Source of the DNA: Pomphorhynchus laevis
Lineage: Eukaryota; Acanthocephala; Palaeacanthocephala; Echinorhynchida; Pomphorhynchidae
NCBI GenBank assembly: GCA_012934845.2
Contig: WNNJ02002317.1
Span: 37,512 to 101,511, forward strand
Reading direction: 5' to 3'
Length of the DNA stretch: 64,000 nt
Part shown: piece after piece, positions 9,028-21,070 of the stretch
Position numbering within the stretch: the stretch's first letter is position 1
Layout: each line of letters opens with the position of its first letter
Notes under the pieces: generated by a model
What the model was told of the DNA's origin: nothing
Databases searched by the model: none
The model's input: the letters and a program-made list of their open reading frames with translations, nothing else
Made by a program: the position numbers and the translations under genes

Positions 9028-9114
9028 TGTCATGATCTTATAAACTAATATTCTTGTTTATTAACTATCTTTATAGATTGTGTTGAATAAAACCACGTTT
9101 TGGTGTTTACAACA
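9028..9114 (+). repeat. 5' LTR of gypsy element
   Basis: 87 bp from TGTCATGATC to TTTACAACA, bounded by TG and CA and preceded by the CCTAC duplication. No TATA box and poly(A) signal pair is evident beyond TATAAAC at 9039-9045 and AATAAA at 9086-9091. Confidence 0.9.
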
Positions 9115-9115
9115 A

Positions 9116-9129
9116 TTTATTCAACACAA
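9116..9129 (+). promoter_or_regulatory. Candidate self-priming primer binding site
   Basis: TTTATTCAACACAA lies one base after the 5' LTR, where the primer binding site belongs. It is an exact 14-nt reverse complement of TTGTGTTGAATAAA inside the LTR (9078-9091). It does not start with the TGG typical of a tRNA-primed site. Tf1-type elements prime reverse transcription with the folded-back 5' end of their own RNA, and this pairing fits that scheme. Confidence 0.6.
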
Positions 9130-10030
9130 ATGACGTCTGTGACAGACACAACGATCGATCAATCGATTCTATCAGAGTCAACTAGTCAAGTCAACAACAT
9201 CCGGCTCGAAAGATTCGACATAGCGGTAGATGACAGTGATAGTCAAAAGAAATTCAAGCTCTGGAAGCGAAATTTTGAATACTACTTAACAACGTCTCGC
9301 GGAAATAACAAGTTGGAACTCTTGATAATGCATGTTGGTCCACGAGTGTACGAACTAATCGAAGACAGCGACAACTATGAATCTGCGATGGAGACACTTA
9401 AGTCGTTATATATCAAGACACCTAATGAAATACTAGCGCGACATCTGCTCTCTCTATTCGGGCTCAACGAAATAACGAGGATATTGACTCGTTTGTACAG
9501 TCACTACACTCACTTTAAAGGGAATGTCATTTCAAAGCAGTCACTGCCGAGGAAGCAAGGAAATATTTTGTTCGAGACGCTTTCATTCGTGGTCTTGCTT
9601 CCAATTCCGTTCGTCAACGATTACTCGAGTTCGAGCAATTAGACATGGCACGAGCAGTAAATGTCGCCAAGTCATTAACTACTGCACAGCAAAGCATGAC
9701 GCTGTATCTCCGAAATCGGGAGGAATCTAAATTTTAAGAGAATGTCGCATCCGTTAGATATTCTAATGAATCAAACTGTCTACAGACCAAAACTACAAGA
9801 GAAGATAAAACTACGGAAGCTGAATATGCGAATGGAATCGGTGTACTATCGAAATCAAATACAAAACAACAATGCTATTTCTGTGGAGGTTTAAGACACT
9901 CGAGATTGAATTGTCCGGCAAAAGATGTCGTATGTAGAAAATGTCATATGGTCGGCCATTACGCTCGAGTATGTAAATCCTCCAAGCTAAACGCTGAATC
10001 TTCATCCACCTTTTTATTGTCAACGATCAA
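9130..10030 (+). pseudogene. gypsy gag region
   Basis: Starts at an ATG directly after the candidate primer site. The N-terminal part has a capsid-like pattern with FKLWKRNFEYYL and a NEILARHLLSL stretch. Near 9870-9980 two zinc knuckles appear, CYFCGGLRHSRLNC and CRKCHMVGHYARVC (both CX2CX4HX4C), the nucleocapsid signature that packages element RNA. The region is broken. Confidence 0.8.
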
Positions 10031-10049
10031 CACGAAAAATGATTCATAA

Positions 10050-11650
10050 TTAAAAACCACTTTATCGATCAACGGATTATCGATAGAAGCCCTCATTGAT
10101 ACAGGAAGTTCCCTAAATTTCTTGGATGCTGACATTGCACGGGCTGTTTCAGTAAGAATCATTCCGGCGGATATTGATGTTATACTCGCAGCAAATACAA
10201 CGCAGAAGGTTATTGGGAAATGCACACTAAATTTCATTTTCAAAACCCAACGCTACGACTACGTTCAATTTTTCGTACTCCCCAATCTGTGCACGAACGG
10301 TATTTTGGGTTTGCCATTTTTGCGATCACACAAAAACCTATCAATCAATTTCGGTGGACCGCTTCCTATGTAAAAATATTTGCAGCATCAGTAGGACACA
10401 TTAAAACGCCACTGTTGTTCAGAAACCTGAGCAATAACGTTCACCCAATCACCACAAAAAGCAGACAATTTAATAACGATGATCAGCTGTTTATTCGAAA
10501 CGAAATAAACCGAATGTTATCAAAAGGGGTAATTGAAGAGAGCACGTCCCCATGGAGAGCTCAAGTAGTTATCGTATCCCGTCCAAACGGGCGCAAACGC
10601 CTGGTCGTTGATTTTTCCCGTACCATTAATCGATTTACTCTTCTCGACGCGTACCCGCTTCCTAAAATCAGTGAACTAGTGAATGAAATCGCGAAAAATA
10701 AATATTACTCACAAATTGACTTGAAGGAAGCGTACTATCAAATCGACATCAATCCTTCTGAGAGACATATGACCGCCTTTGAAGCCGCGGGAAACCTATA
10801 TCAGTTCAGAAAAATTCCAATGGGGACCATAATGGTGTGTCGGGATTCTAAAGATACATAAACAAATTCATTGAAGTTAACAATCTTCGGAAAGTGTACT
10901 CTTACCTAGACGACATTATTGTATGTGGAATTACAAAGAATGAACATGACAATAATCTGAAACAATTCCAAGAAGCTATTGCTAAATATTCGCTTGAAAC
11001 CAATACTGACAAATGCCAATACGGTGTACAGTGTATACGCACACTTGGCTATGAGATACAACATGGGATACTCAAACCGGATCCCTCTCGACTATCAGCT
11101 GTTCATAACCTCAAGATATCCACTGATAAACCATCTCTTCAAAGACTAATGGGCTTTTTTGCTTATTATAGCAAATGGATAAAACAATTTTCCGCAAAGA
11201 TATCCGCACTTACCACGCCAAATATCGAGTTCCCCTTGAAGTACATAGCAGTAAATGCGATTGAGGAAATCAAGAAAGACATTATAAATGCTACTATTAA
11301 TGTTATTGACGAGACCATTCCATTTACACTTGAGACAGACGCTTCAAATACCGCAATTGGGGCAACCCTACTGCAAAACAAACGACCGGTGGCATTTTTT
11401 CCCGAACTCTTAATCAATACGAGAGCAAACATCACATTATAGAGAAAGAGGCATACGCCATTGTTGAAGCTATTCGACATTGGAAGCATTACCTTGCGCC
11501 ACGTCCGTTTATATTGATTACTGATCAAAAGTCAGTTTCGTTCATGTTTGATTGGAAACGAGCTGGAAAATTAAGAACGAGAAACTTGCTCGATGGAGGA
11601 TGAAACTGTCCAACTACAAATATGACATACACTATCGATCCGGCAATGGG
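10050..11650 (+). pseudogene. gypsy protease, reverse transcriptase and RNase H region
   Basis: Protease motif ALIDTGSSLNF lies near 10090-10125 with GILGLPFLR near 10300. RT blocks include VIEESTSPWRAQVVIVSRPN, YSQIDLKEAYYQI and, at about 10905, YLDDII, which holds the catalytic Asp pair. RNase H begins near 11325 with LETDASNTAIGA and ends near 11640 with HYRSGNGNYSADIMSR. This order and spacing match Ty3/gypsy pol. The region is broken in several places. Confidence 0.88.
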
Positions 11651-12856
11651 AATTATTCAGCTGATATCATGTCACGCGATGTTTGTGCAGTCCTGCGGAG
11701 TAATGACTCGCTTAGAACAATACATGAAAAGCTAATGCATCCAGGAGTTTCACGTATGATGCATTACATAAGGACCCATAACTTGCCCTACTCTACCAAC
11801 GATGTTCGTCAAATGATCACGTCGTGTAAGGTATGTTGTAAAATAAAACCCAGATTTTTTACAACTGAAGTCGATATTCACCTTATCAAATCTATGTCGC
11901 CAATGGACCGTCTTTCTATAGACTTCATAGGTCCGCTTCCAAAGTCTAGCAATGGATCAACATATCTACTTACTATGATTGACGAATTCAGTAGATACCC
12001 ATTTGGTTTTGCGGTTCGAGATGTCTCAGCTCAAACTGTTCAAAGATGTTTAAGTCAAGTTTTTTCTCTATGCGGCTGCCCGTGCTATATACACTCAGAC
12101 TGTGGTTCTGCTTTTTTGTCTCGAGAATTAAAAGAATGGTGTCTGAGCATGGGGGTATCCAGCAGCCACACAACTCCATTTAGGCATCAAGGTAATTCGC
12201 AATATGAGAGGATGAATGGAACTTTATGGAAAACAATATTATTGGGTCTCGAAACGCGCGGGCTTAGTCTTGGAAAATGGGAGGAAGTATTACCATCTGC
12301 ACTATCAGCAATCCGTGGCCTTCTCTGTACCGCTACAAACGCTATTCCACATCAACGATTTTTTACATTTACAAGAAAACTACCAAGCACTCAGAGCTTA
12401 CCCGATTGGCTGACATCTAACAGGGTGCTTGTAAAGCGATTCAACAGATCTTCTAAGTACGATCCTATCATAGATGAAGTTGAATTACTAGATTTCAATG
12501 TTGCCTATTCAACAATACGAGATGATTCCGGACGAATATCGAAGGTATCGACACAGAATCTGGCTCCTAGTGGAGAGATAAGAACAGGGCAACGTCAATC
12601 GTTTGATCAACCGATACAACATTACGAAATGATGGACTCAACTCAAAATCAAGATATTCAGGCGTTAAACGATACGATCGATACTAAACAAGATTTGCAC
12701 ATCGACTTACCGAATACGATTGACAACACTATTTCCGATTGTGGGAGCCCACAGGAACTGAATAACTTTAGCAGAGTCAATGAGCTTACGCTAAATCCAA
12801 ACGAACAATTACGAAGATCTACGCGTCTCCAAAGAAAGCCAGCGCGATACCGTTAA
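11640..12856 (+). pseudogene. gypsy integrase region
   Basis: An HHCC zinc-binding module (LMHPG, then CKVCCK) at about 11730-11850 is followed by the DDE core: LSIDFIGPL near 11910, HSDCGSAF near 12095 and GNSQYERMNGTLW near 12190, giving D, D and E. The C-terminal tail is rich in Gln, Asp and Thr and has no chromodomain that I can see. It ends about 25 bp before the 3' LTR. Confidence 0.88.
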
Positions 12857-12866
12857 TGAAGATTTT

Positions 12867-12880
12867 GAAGCTGGGAAGAA
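12867..12880 (+). promoter_or_regulatory. Polypurine tract of gypsy element
   Basis: GAAGCTGGGAAGAA sits directly against the 3' LTR, the expected place for the plus-strand primer. It is purine except for one CT step. Confidence 0.65.
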
Positions 12881-12967
12881 TGTTATGATCTTATAAACTA
12901 ATATTCTTGTTTATTAACTATCTATATAGATTGTGTTGAATAAAACCACGTTTTGGTGTTTACAACA
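12881..12967 (+). repeat. 3' LTR of gypsy element
   Basis: 87 bp, same ends as the 5' LTR, with 2 differences from it. Followed by the CCTAC duplication at 12968-12972. Confidence 0.92.
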
Positions 12968-15450
12968 CCTACATCCCTTTAATCGTCCTTGGCGACTTCA
13001 ACATCTGCCTCGACCGCCCCTCTTCCACCGAGTTCATCCAGTTCATCAACATTATATCCAACTATAACTACAAACCCATCTCCACTGCCCACGTACATAT
13101 CCTTGGTGGGGCACTCGACATCATCGCTGTCCCCGATCATTTTGCTGCCTACACCTTACTGTCCATTTTTGATCCTGGTCTATCCGATCACTTTCTCGTC
13201 ACCCTTGATCTCACAACCACACACCTCATCACACACTTACAATCCTACGTCGCCCTTGGAGAAATCTTGACCTCTCCCTTCTCCGCTCTGCCTTACTCAA
13301 ATCGTCTCTATCCTATCCCACAATAACATATTCATCTCATCACGATCTCGCCTTTCTTTTCGACTCTGAACTCACATCCATTCTCGATCTTCTCTTGCCC
13401 TTCAAGCCTCACCCACACCGTCGCTTGCACCGTGCCCCATGGTTTGACATCCAATGCCTACTCTCAAAGCGTCGACTCCGTCATGCTTTTCGAGTCTATC
13501 ACCGCTCTCTCAGACGTGATTTCCGCTCGATCACTCCGTCTTTCCGTAATTCCAATCATGCTCATCACCGGTCTCATCTCAACCTACTACATACCAAATG
13601 CAACTCCTTTTGGCAGCATAAAACCATCACTTCTTTCAACTCTAAGACTCTCTGGCATATTTTTAACTTAATCTTTGCTAGCTCCTCTTCGCCATGCAAC
13701 ATCAATGCCCATGATTATTCGTCATTTCTCCAGACCAAAGTATCAACGTTGCTCTTTCAAACCCCAGTCTCCATCCTATCCCACTCTGCCCCGCCTAGCC
13801 TCATCCTTCCGGAACTCTTTCATCTTCTCCCTGTCTCACCTACCGAAGTCTCATCTGTTCTCATGTCCTTGCCCAGCAAAACCTCACCTGCCGATCCCCT
13901 GCCTACCCACATACTTAAATTAATATGCTCATCGATATCCCCTTTTTTCACAACCTTGTTTAATTCGTCTATCCGAAATCGTATCTTCCCTCCACACTGG
14001 AAATCCGCAATCGTTCGTTCCCTACTATAGAAACAATCGCACGCCCCTCCCTCCCTTCTAGCTATCGCCCCATTTCACTACTCCCTACTCTTTTTAACCT
14101 CTTAAAACGCCTCATCTTAATACATATCAACGCTTATCTCTTCTCATCCAATCTGTGCCCTCCATTCCAATCCGCTTTCCGCTCTAATCACTCCACAGAA
14201 ATCGCCTGCATGAAAGTTTACAACGACTTACACATTTCTCGGGACAAGGCTCTATATAGTGTTCTCATCTCCCTGGACCTCTCCTACGCCTTCGACATTG
14301 TCGACCACTCCGTCCTCCTTTCTCGCTTTCGTCATGATTACGATTTTTACCCCTCCGTAGCATAGTTTGCCTCATATCTATCCGACCGTTCTTCTCGCGT
14401 CTGTTGTGATTCATTATCCTCCCCTCCCATCCCTATTTTTTGCGGGGTCCCACAAGGTTCAGTCCTAGGTCCCCTGATTTTCTCTTATCTGCTTGGCGAT
14501 CTCTCTCCGTTTATCAAACCTTTCTTCTTTAAAGTCATGCAATACGCCGATGACATCCTCATATATGCTCATGCATCCGCACATCGCATACACGATATCG
14601 GCATTTCTGCCTCCAACTGTCTTTCTTCTATCTACAAACGTCTCTCCAATCTTTATCTCGTTCTAAACCCCGACAAGTCCAAAATAATGTGGATCCTTTC
14701 CCGTATACCAAACATATCTCCTCCCACTGTATCTTTTGCCTCATCGATCATCCTCATAGTCCACAATCTCACTTTCTTAGGCTTCCATTTCGATGATCAC
14801 CTTTCCCTTAAACCTTTCGTCCGTGACAAGGTCCGCTCGTCTAACTTAATTCTCCGTGACATCCGCCGTATCCTCCCCCTTATCGAATTCCGTTCTTGTG
14901 TCTCTTCTTTCATCGCTTCTTTTCCTTGAAATCGATTACTGCCTTAGCCTTTTCGCCGATTCTCCAAAATTCATAATCCTACCCGTCAACGAATAATCAA
15001 CACCGCCGTTCGAGTGCTCTTTCGTCTCCGTCGCTTCCACCACACATCTACATATCTTGCCCAACTCTCATGGCCCACCATACACATCCTCATCAAAGTC
15101 CGCCTTCTTCTCTTTACTTTTCGTCACATCGCTGTCGTCTCCCCATCGTTCGTCAACCTTCCTTTCTTAGACGACACTCTCCCCACCTCGCTATCGCTGC
15201 GTTCCAGTCATACCCTCTTACTCCACGTTCCCAATTACTCCAACAACTACGGTCTCCGATCCTTCCTCGTCGCCGCCCCACTCGCCTGGAATCAACTCCC
15301 TCTCGACGTTCGCCGCGCTCCCTCTTTTATCACATTTAAACACCTCCTCCGTTCACACCTTCTCGACACATGATTTACATTTTTGTTTTGTAGTGGTCAT
15401 GTAAGCGTGCGCTGGCACGCATTTGCCACGTTAAAATAAATCTTTTTTAT
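12968..15450 (+). mobile_element. CR1-type LINE, copy 1, 3' part (endonuclease end, RT, tail)
   Basis: Resumes in the endonuclease with IVLGDFNICLDRP (about 12977) and LSDHFLVTLDL (about 13185). The linker follows at 13395-14030. The RT runs about 14150-14930: SLDLSYAFDIVDHS (motif A), CGVPQGSVLGPLIF (motif B) and MQYADDILIYAHA (motif C, catalytic YADD at 14540). A C-terminal block with APLAWNQLPLDVR ends at 15373. Stops and frameshifts near 14028, 14365 and 14928 break ORF2. The 3' UTR has a GCGTGC/GCACGC hairpin shared by the other CR1 copies. It retains both ends and is the longest CR1 copy here. Confidence 0.87.
15405..15420 (+). other. CR1 3'-end hairpin
   Basis: GCGTGC-GCTG-GCACGC, followed by ATTTGCCACGTTAAAATAA. 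The same hairpin and following bases end the CR1 copies at 46250-46266 (plus) and about 16240-16256 (minus). CR1 reverse transcriptases are thought to recognise a 3'-end stem-loop, and this is a good candidate. Confidence 0.6.
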
Positions 15451-15584
15451 CAATACTTTCAAGCATTTCCTACTCTCTTTGTAAACGATTCGTAGGTGAA
15501 ATTGGAGATCTTAACACGACACCAGGAATGACCGATGAATCATGATACGTTACTTTAAAACAAGATTATTAATAATATACACGA

Positions 15585-15840
15585 TTACACCACCCCTTTA
15601 CCGGATTTACAGTTGCATCGGTACAATGTACCACCAGATATTGCAATTTCGGAATCATCAATATTTGATTTTAACTGCGATTCACTTAAATCCATGACAC
15701 AAGCATTATGATCAGTCATACACGACAATTCTACTAACTTACTAACTAAACTCTGAACTTTAGAACATAACACATTCACATACTTTTCCTTGTTTGCAAT
15801 ATAATTAGCATGTGTTATAGAGTAGATTTTTCTTTATTTG
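15585..15840 (-). pseudogene. LINE endonuclease N-terminal scrap
   Basis: The minus-strand frame 15779-15585 encodes KVQSLVSKLVELS and DSEIAISGGTLYRC, a pattern like NVRSLLPKLDEL and a DSEIxLPGYxxxRxDR block of CR1/L2/Jockey endonucleases. The catalytic residues are not all in place. The rest of this LINE is absent. Confidence 0.5.
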
Positions 15841-16213
15841 ATTCACTGGTGCGACGCAGCCCAAAGGCTCTAAAATTGGCACAGTATTGCAGTGATGGAT
15901 TAGCGTAGTCCAAAACACATCAGGACGGCGTTGCACAATTGAAAATTCTGAATTGCCAAATTCGTTTCTCCCTTATTAACTCGATTTCTAAGTTCAATTT
16001 TAGTTAAGTTTAGTTTTACTCTGACAGACGGATCTAGATCCATAATTAGCCGTATGCTACTGCCAGCTAATTTTCGGGATTAAAAAATATGAAATCAACG
16101 TGGCATTTATCATTCAGAACAACTTTCAATAATCATAGCTTGGACTTTGTGTGATCTGGTTTGACCAATCGAAATAAAGATATCACTTTTATGGATGCAA
16201 GAATATTATAATA
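15841..16213. other. Unassigned AT-rich spacer
   Basis: No frame or repeat match can be named. It separates a LINE scrap from the 3' end of CR1 copy 2. Confidence 0.4.
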
Positions 16214-19200
16214 ATACTAATTTATTTAACGTGGCAAATGCGTGCCAGCTGTACGCTTACAAGTCTACTAACAAAAAATGAAAAAGTCAAGCAGATACAT
16301 TGTTTAAATTGGATCGGATTTGGCGTTTGAAGCACGGCAGGGAAGTTGATTGGCGTATATGAATGGGCAGATGATTCCACGATAGAGGAGCAGCCACCAG
16401 GAAGGAGCGGAATCCAAAGGAGGTAGAGTAGTTTGGGACATGTGAAAGAAGGGAATTGCAGAAACGCAAGGAACAGTAAACATGACGAGAATTATCAAGA
16501 AAAGGAAGGTTGATAAATGAAGGGATATGAAAAGTTACAAGGCGTAAAGCAAAGAGAAGACGAATTTGAACACGACAATAAATTGTAGGCAAATCGTAGT
16601 CTGTCAGTGAATAATCTTTTTTGATTTAAAGATAATGAGATTGCAACAATATTTTGGCGGTGGCACAATTGTTTAATGCAATCGACTTATTCGAATGTCT
16701 CACATATTTCCCGCAATCCTTCGAACTCGTTGTTGAAGCAAGGATCACATATACCAATACCTCCGAGCTTGACCGTAGATGAAACGATTGTATCTCACTT
16801 GTCATCAATTTAAAATTTTGTAATAGTTGGAACAAGTGAATAAAAAATGGTTCTATGCAGATCCGATAAGCTCCCCCGATATGCAATCGATCATCCTAAG
16901 GTACTGAGTCCGCTCATCCGAAGATACTGAGGAGCGGACTTTAACGGAAACAAATGGCTTGAGAGAAAGATGTTTGCCAACGTGGAAACCGAGGAATACT
17001 ATATCATTAAGGACAGGAAGAATAGTTAAGTAGATATATACAATAGGTGGAGTAATATTGAGGTGAGAGGGAATTATCCACATGATTTTGGACTTTGCAG
17101 GATTTCGTGATTGGCGAAGCGAAGGAAGGTGCTGGGAAACGGCTATGAGGCAAGCGGACGTAGTGAATTCAAGATTATCGATTTGTGTGAAGGGTAGATA
17201 AGAGTAGAGGAGAATGTCATCAGCATATTGCATAACATGAAAATTGTGTGCTCTAGTTATTGTATAGAGATCACCGAGAAGGGAGAAAATAACAGTACTT
17301 AGTACTGATCCTTGAGGAATACGATGTGGGAGAGAAGACGGTTGAGAGAGAAAAAAGCTGAATGAACACTGAAAGAGCGGTCAGATAAATAAGATGAAAA
17401 CTAGGCTACAACGAAGTTAGAAAATCCATAGTCATGACGGAGCCGAAAGAGTAGAATATAATGATCGGCGATTTCAAATGCAGATGAGGGGTCGATGGTG
17501 ATTATGGCATATTGAAACGGGGAATATAAATTTGACGATAGAAGATATGTATTAGCCTAAATTAGTCCAAGACGTTCGAAGTGTTTTGATAAGGTTGGGG
17601 GAAGATATTTTGACGATATAAGGACGGAATTGAACTGTCAAGTGTTTTTTAGAAGTGGACGAACAATGACAGATTTCTAGTTTGACTTAAGTGTCGCTGT
17701 GGATAGAAGAATTGAACAACGTTGTCAAAAGCGGAGATATCGAATGGCGAATAAGCTTAAGTAAGTGCATAGGAAGCGGGTCGGCAGAAGAAGATTTGTT
17801 GGGCAATTAAAGACTTTTGAAACTTCGTCAGAAAAAACGGGCAGGGAATAAGAGTTCAGGAAGAGAGAATTGTATTGAGCCAGTCGATGACTGTAAAGTT
17901 GAATGGATAAATAATGAAGTATTAGCAGATTTAGATTGAAGATAAGAAAAAACAATTTTTGGATCGATGTTACTAGATGTTGAAGAACCTGAGAGGAGTG
18001 AGTTTAATGTGTGCCAAGTAGACTTTGGGTCCGGAGAAGTGAGTTTATTCTGCCAGCAGAGTGTGCATTACTTTGTATGAGAGAGTAATAGGAACGACGA
18101 ATATTTAGGTAGTCATCACGATACTCGGAGGAGACAGAAGTAGAACCTCGTTTGAGGAAACGGAGATATATTCGAAAAGCGTGACGCATGCGGCGCTTAA
18201 AAATTACACAGTCAGAATCAAAACATGGTGTGCTTCGAGAACGCTTACGAATGTGTGATTGCCGTGATAATATGTAATCGAGAATTGTTGTGAGCTCAGA
18301 GTCAAATAGAGAGGCTAGAAAATCAACGGAAGTGGAAGGCGAATTTGGCGACACAAGAGCAGAGTCAAAAATAGCAGATCGAAATAAAGTAAGATTGAGA
18401 AATTTCCACGGTTGATTGAAGGTAGGGGATATTTAAGAGGGAGCAAGCTGATTAGTAAAATTTAGGGTAAGTAGAAAGTTGTCAGAGGGACCAGAATCTT
18501 AGATATTAAATGAAACATGTGCAGAAAAACCGAACGGAGTTTAATGATATCAAGGGTACAGCCAAGTAATGGGTGGGAAAGGTCCGAAGTAAATAAAGAT
18601 TATAGCCGGAAAGAATGTTTACAAATTTGATGGAATCTGAACCGGGAGGGCGGTCTAAGCGAACGTTAAAATCACCTAGTGCAAACAGTGGGAGTGCTGA
18701 AAGTGAACAATAAGAAATAAGATCAGCTAGTTTATCGAAGAACTTGGATGAAGGATGGGAAAATTTCTAACGATATATGATAGCGAGTCTAAGGGATAAA
18801 GGATGACAATCTACATATAAGTAATTCGAAAGATTCGAGTGCTAGAGAACAATTAATTTTTATGGGAGACGAAGGAGTGCGGGCAAGGTGACAATCCCAC
18901 CGTAATTCGACATGGATGTTGACTACGAATTATCAGAAGAGCTGTCAGAATCAACTAGAGAGGCTCATGTTGAACGTAGACGACGGATGGCGAGATCATA
19001 CCATTTGGTATGTCAAGATTCAGTTATACAGCAAATGTCAAGTGATTGATGGGCAAATGTGTTGAGAAGAAGGTCAGTCTTATTTTGGATAGAACGGATG
19101 TTGAGTAGACCAATACGATACGATCGATAATCGGAATTGCCTAGAGAAGGAGGCGAGGAGGAGAAACTGGTCGCCATCGAATTTTTGGAAGATTGTGAAC

Positions 19201-19770
19201 AACATTAAAATTTACATTTACATTTCTTATTGTAAGGGAAGATTCTCCTTTAATTTCACGTAGACGTTTTTATTTACGAGCGAAAGAAAGCTTGGTGATT
19301 TCAGAAGGGGACCGATCAGCAAATATGCGACAGGTAGATGATGAGAAGAGGAGTTCAAAACGCTGGGAGAGGATCGACGTTGCTTGAGTTTGATAACTGA
19401 GAACCACCTTTAAGAGTGGAGGATGAGCTGAGTGGGAAGCAGAAACGGTTGATGCAAGGCGATGCACAGAAATTGGAGAGATGCTATTGAAGAGAGATGG
19501 ATTATCAGCAGTAAGATTATCGAAAGGAGAGATCGCAACGCAGAGACATCAGCAACAAGACGACTTTGAGCGGAAGAGGAGTCAGATACCTCGACATTCG
19601 ATATAATAATTTACCTATCACGTGTTGGGAATCGTTTTCGTCGACGTTGGGAAGCTGTTGGATTTACCGAAGTAGGCTTGAATATTCTGGTTGTAGAAGA
19701 ATGATGAGTACGAGTTAGATAGGAATAATTAGACGAGTGCATTGGTGAAATAATACCGATTACTTCTAAT
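16214..19770 (-). mobile_element. CR1-type LINE, copy 2, nearly full length but decayed
   Basis: The 3' tail with the conserved hairpin is at 16214-16260. Going upstream on the minus strand: C-terminal block with VAAPLSWNHLPIHIRQ (16287-16592), RT motif C MQYADDILLYSY (17233 downward), linker frames at 17725-18354, endonuclease remains (about 18400-19180) and ORF1 remains with ADRSPSEITKLSFAR (19270-19467) matching the ORF1 end of copy 1 near 8400. Many stops and gaps break every domain. It is the same family as copy 1 but older or less constrained. Confidence 0.78.
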
Positions 19771-19789
19771 TAAGTTTTAAAACACGGTT

Positions 19790-21070
19790 AGATAAATGAA
19801 CAACGTAGGTAAATGATTTGTGAGGATTATGACACATAGAAGTGCTGGTATCTGATACCGAAAACGTATATGTATGACTTAATGTTAGTGTGCTTAGACA
19901 GTCTGATTTATCATTGTTAAAAGATTCTGTAGTATACATTGAGATACTATTTTGATCGTTGCCTTTTATTCCACAAAGGGAAATGTAAAGTTTAGATATT
20001 GGTGCTGAAGGCGCGCAATGACAACTTTCTTTTCCCGCTAAAGAAAAGTGGCCTACAGGTTATATTCCAATAGATATAGACATGCTCTCCGTATACGCTC
20101 TTAATATTGATGGTTCAATCGATTCCGTTGCTATCTTAATGACGAAGTCACAAATGGCCCAGGACAACTTTTTCTATGCATTTCCCTGTGCTTTTAGAAA
20201 ATTTCGCCATAATCGAGCATATGATCCAGATGGACCTGTTGAACATTTGGTTTGTCCTGCTGCACTTATTATGTCTGCCGGCACAATGTCATAAAAGTTA
20301 TGTGATCGTAAATATTCACCAATTGGAGGACTCATTTAGGTGTCATTGTTTTTATATGCTTATTACTGTCTCTTCGTCGATCTCTTGATCCAAAAACAGC
20401 ACGCCACTTATATTCATTAAACGTAACGCCCTTGATTATTTTCCAATATTGTCATTTTTAACTTGGCTTACTATTTGACGAAGACTATGGTCTGAACAAA
20501 TATTTGTTGCTTGAATCGATCTTTGCTTCAATTGATGTATGTATTTGGCTTCTATTTTTTATTTTGCAATGTCATTCGAATTCCAAAGTTCAATTATCTG
20601 TTTTAGGGTTTTTTCTGATCATTGTAGTTTTTCGACTTTGTATGCTTTGCAGAATTAACTGACATATCACTATGGTTCGTTGTAGGTGGTCATTATTTAC
20701 AACGATACCTTTGTTAAAGTCATCGAAACATTTCGATTACATGTCTATGAAGACTTTACTAGCGTTACAGTTGGGCAGTTGTAGCATATTTGGAATCCAG
20801 TGTATAACCACATTAAAAATAGGTTCAATCGACTCATCTTGAGCTGAGCCTCGGTAATCGGAATTCTCACATTGTGATGTTCTGTTACTACTCGAGGACT
20901 GTGATGAAACAACTTTGTTGCCAGACAGTCAATACAGCGACGGTTTGCCTTTGCACACTAGCAGCCTTTGCATACAGCTACGGACTCATTGCAAATATAA
21001 CGTTTAGTTGTGGTTGCTGGTTTACCCTTCGACATTATTAGTGTATATTGGAAGTCAGAGCCCTTGTATC
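19790..21070 (-). pseudogene. Partial copy of a divergent reverse transcriptase element (Cys motif plus GPSG block)
   Basis: Near 20920-21030 the minus strand encodes a Cys-rich block ending CAKANRRCIDC, like the short Cys module (CxC-K-R-x-C-x-x-C) that starts this protein family. Near 20170-20290 it encodes KCSTGPSGSYARLWRNF, and the second copy in this window has KCSTGPSGLDTRTW at the matching place. The polymerase core after this point is not present. The stretch therefore holds the N-terminal half, broken in several places. The family is one I recall from many invertebrate genomes but cannot assign to a retroelement class. Confidence 0.5.

Larger units (their letters stand above)
9028..12967 (+). 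mobile_element. Ty3/gypsy-type LTR element with 87-bp LTRs, inserted in CR1 copy 1
   Basis: A 3.94-kb element with 87-bp LTRs that begin TG and end CA and differ at 2 positions, flanked by a 5-bp target duplication. Inside, in order, are gag with zinc knuckles, aspartic protease, reverse transcriptase with YLDD, RNase H and integrase, which is the Ty3/gypsy order. No envelope-like gene is seen. The coding region is broken in several places (about five), so it is a fossil, though the close LTR match suggests it is fairly recent on a genomic scale. The host LINE is therefore older. LTRs this short are unusual for a gypsy element. Confidence 0.92.

Noticed and set aside
12989-13270. Ser/Thr/Pro-rich protein frame after the gypsy element
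   Set aside because: The CR1 endonuclease frame (LGDFN and onward) occupies the same bases in another frame. The Ser/Pro-rich frame is a shadow.
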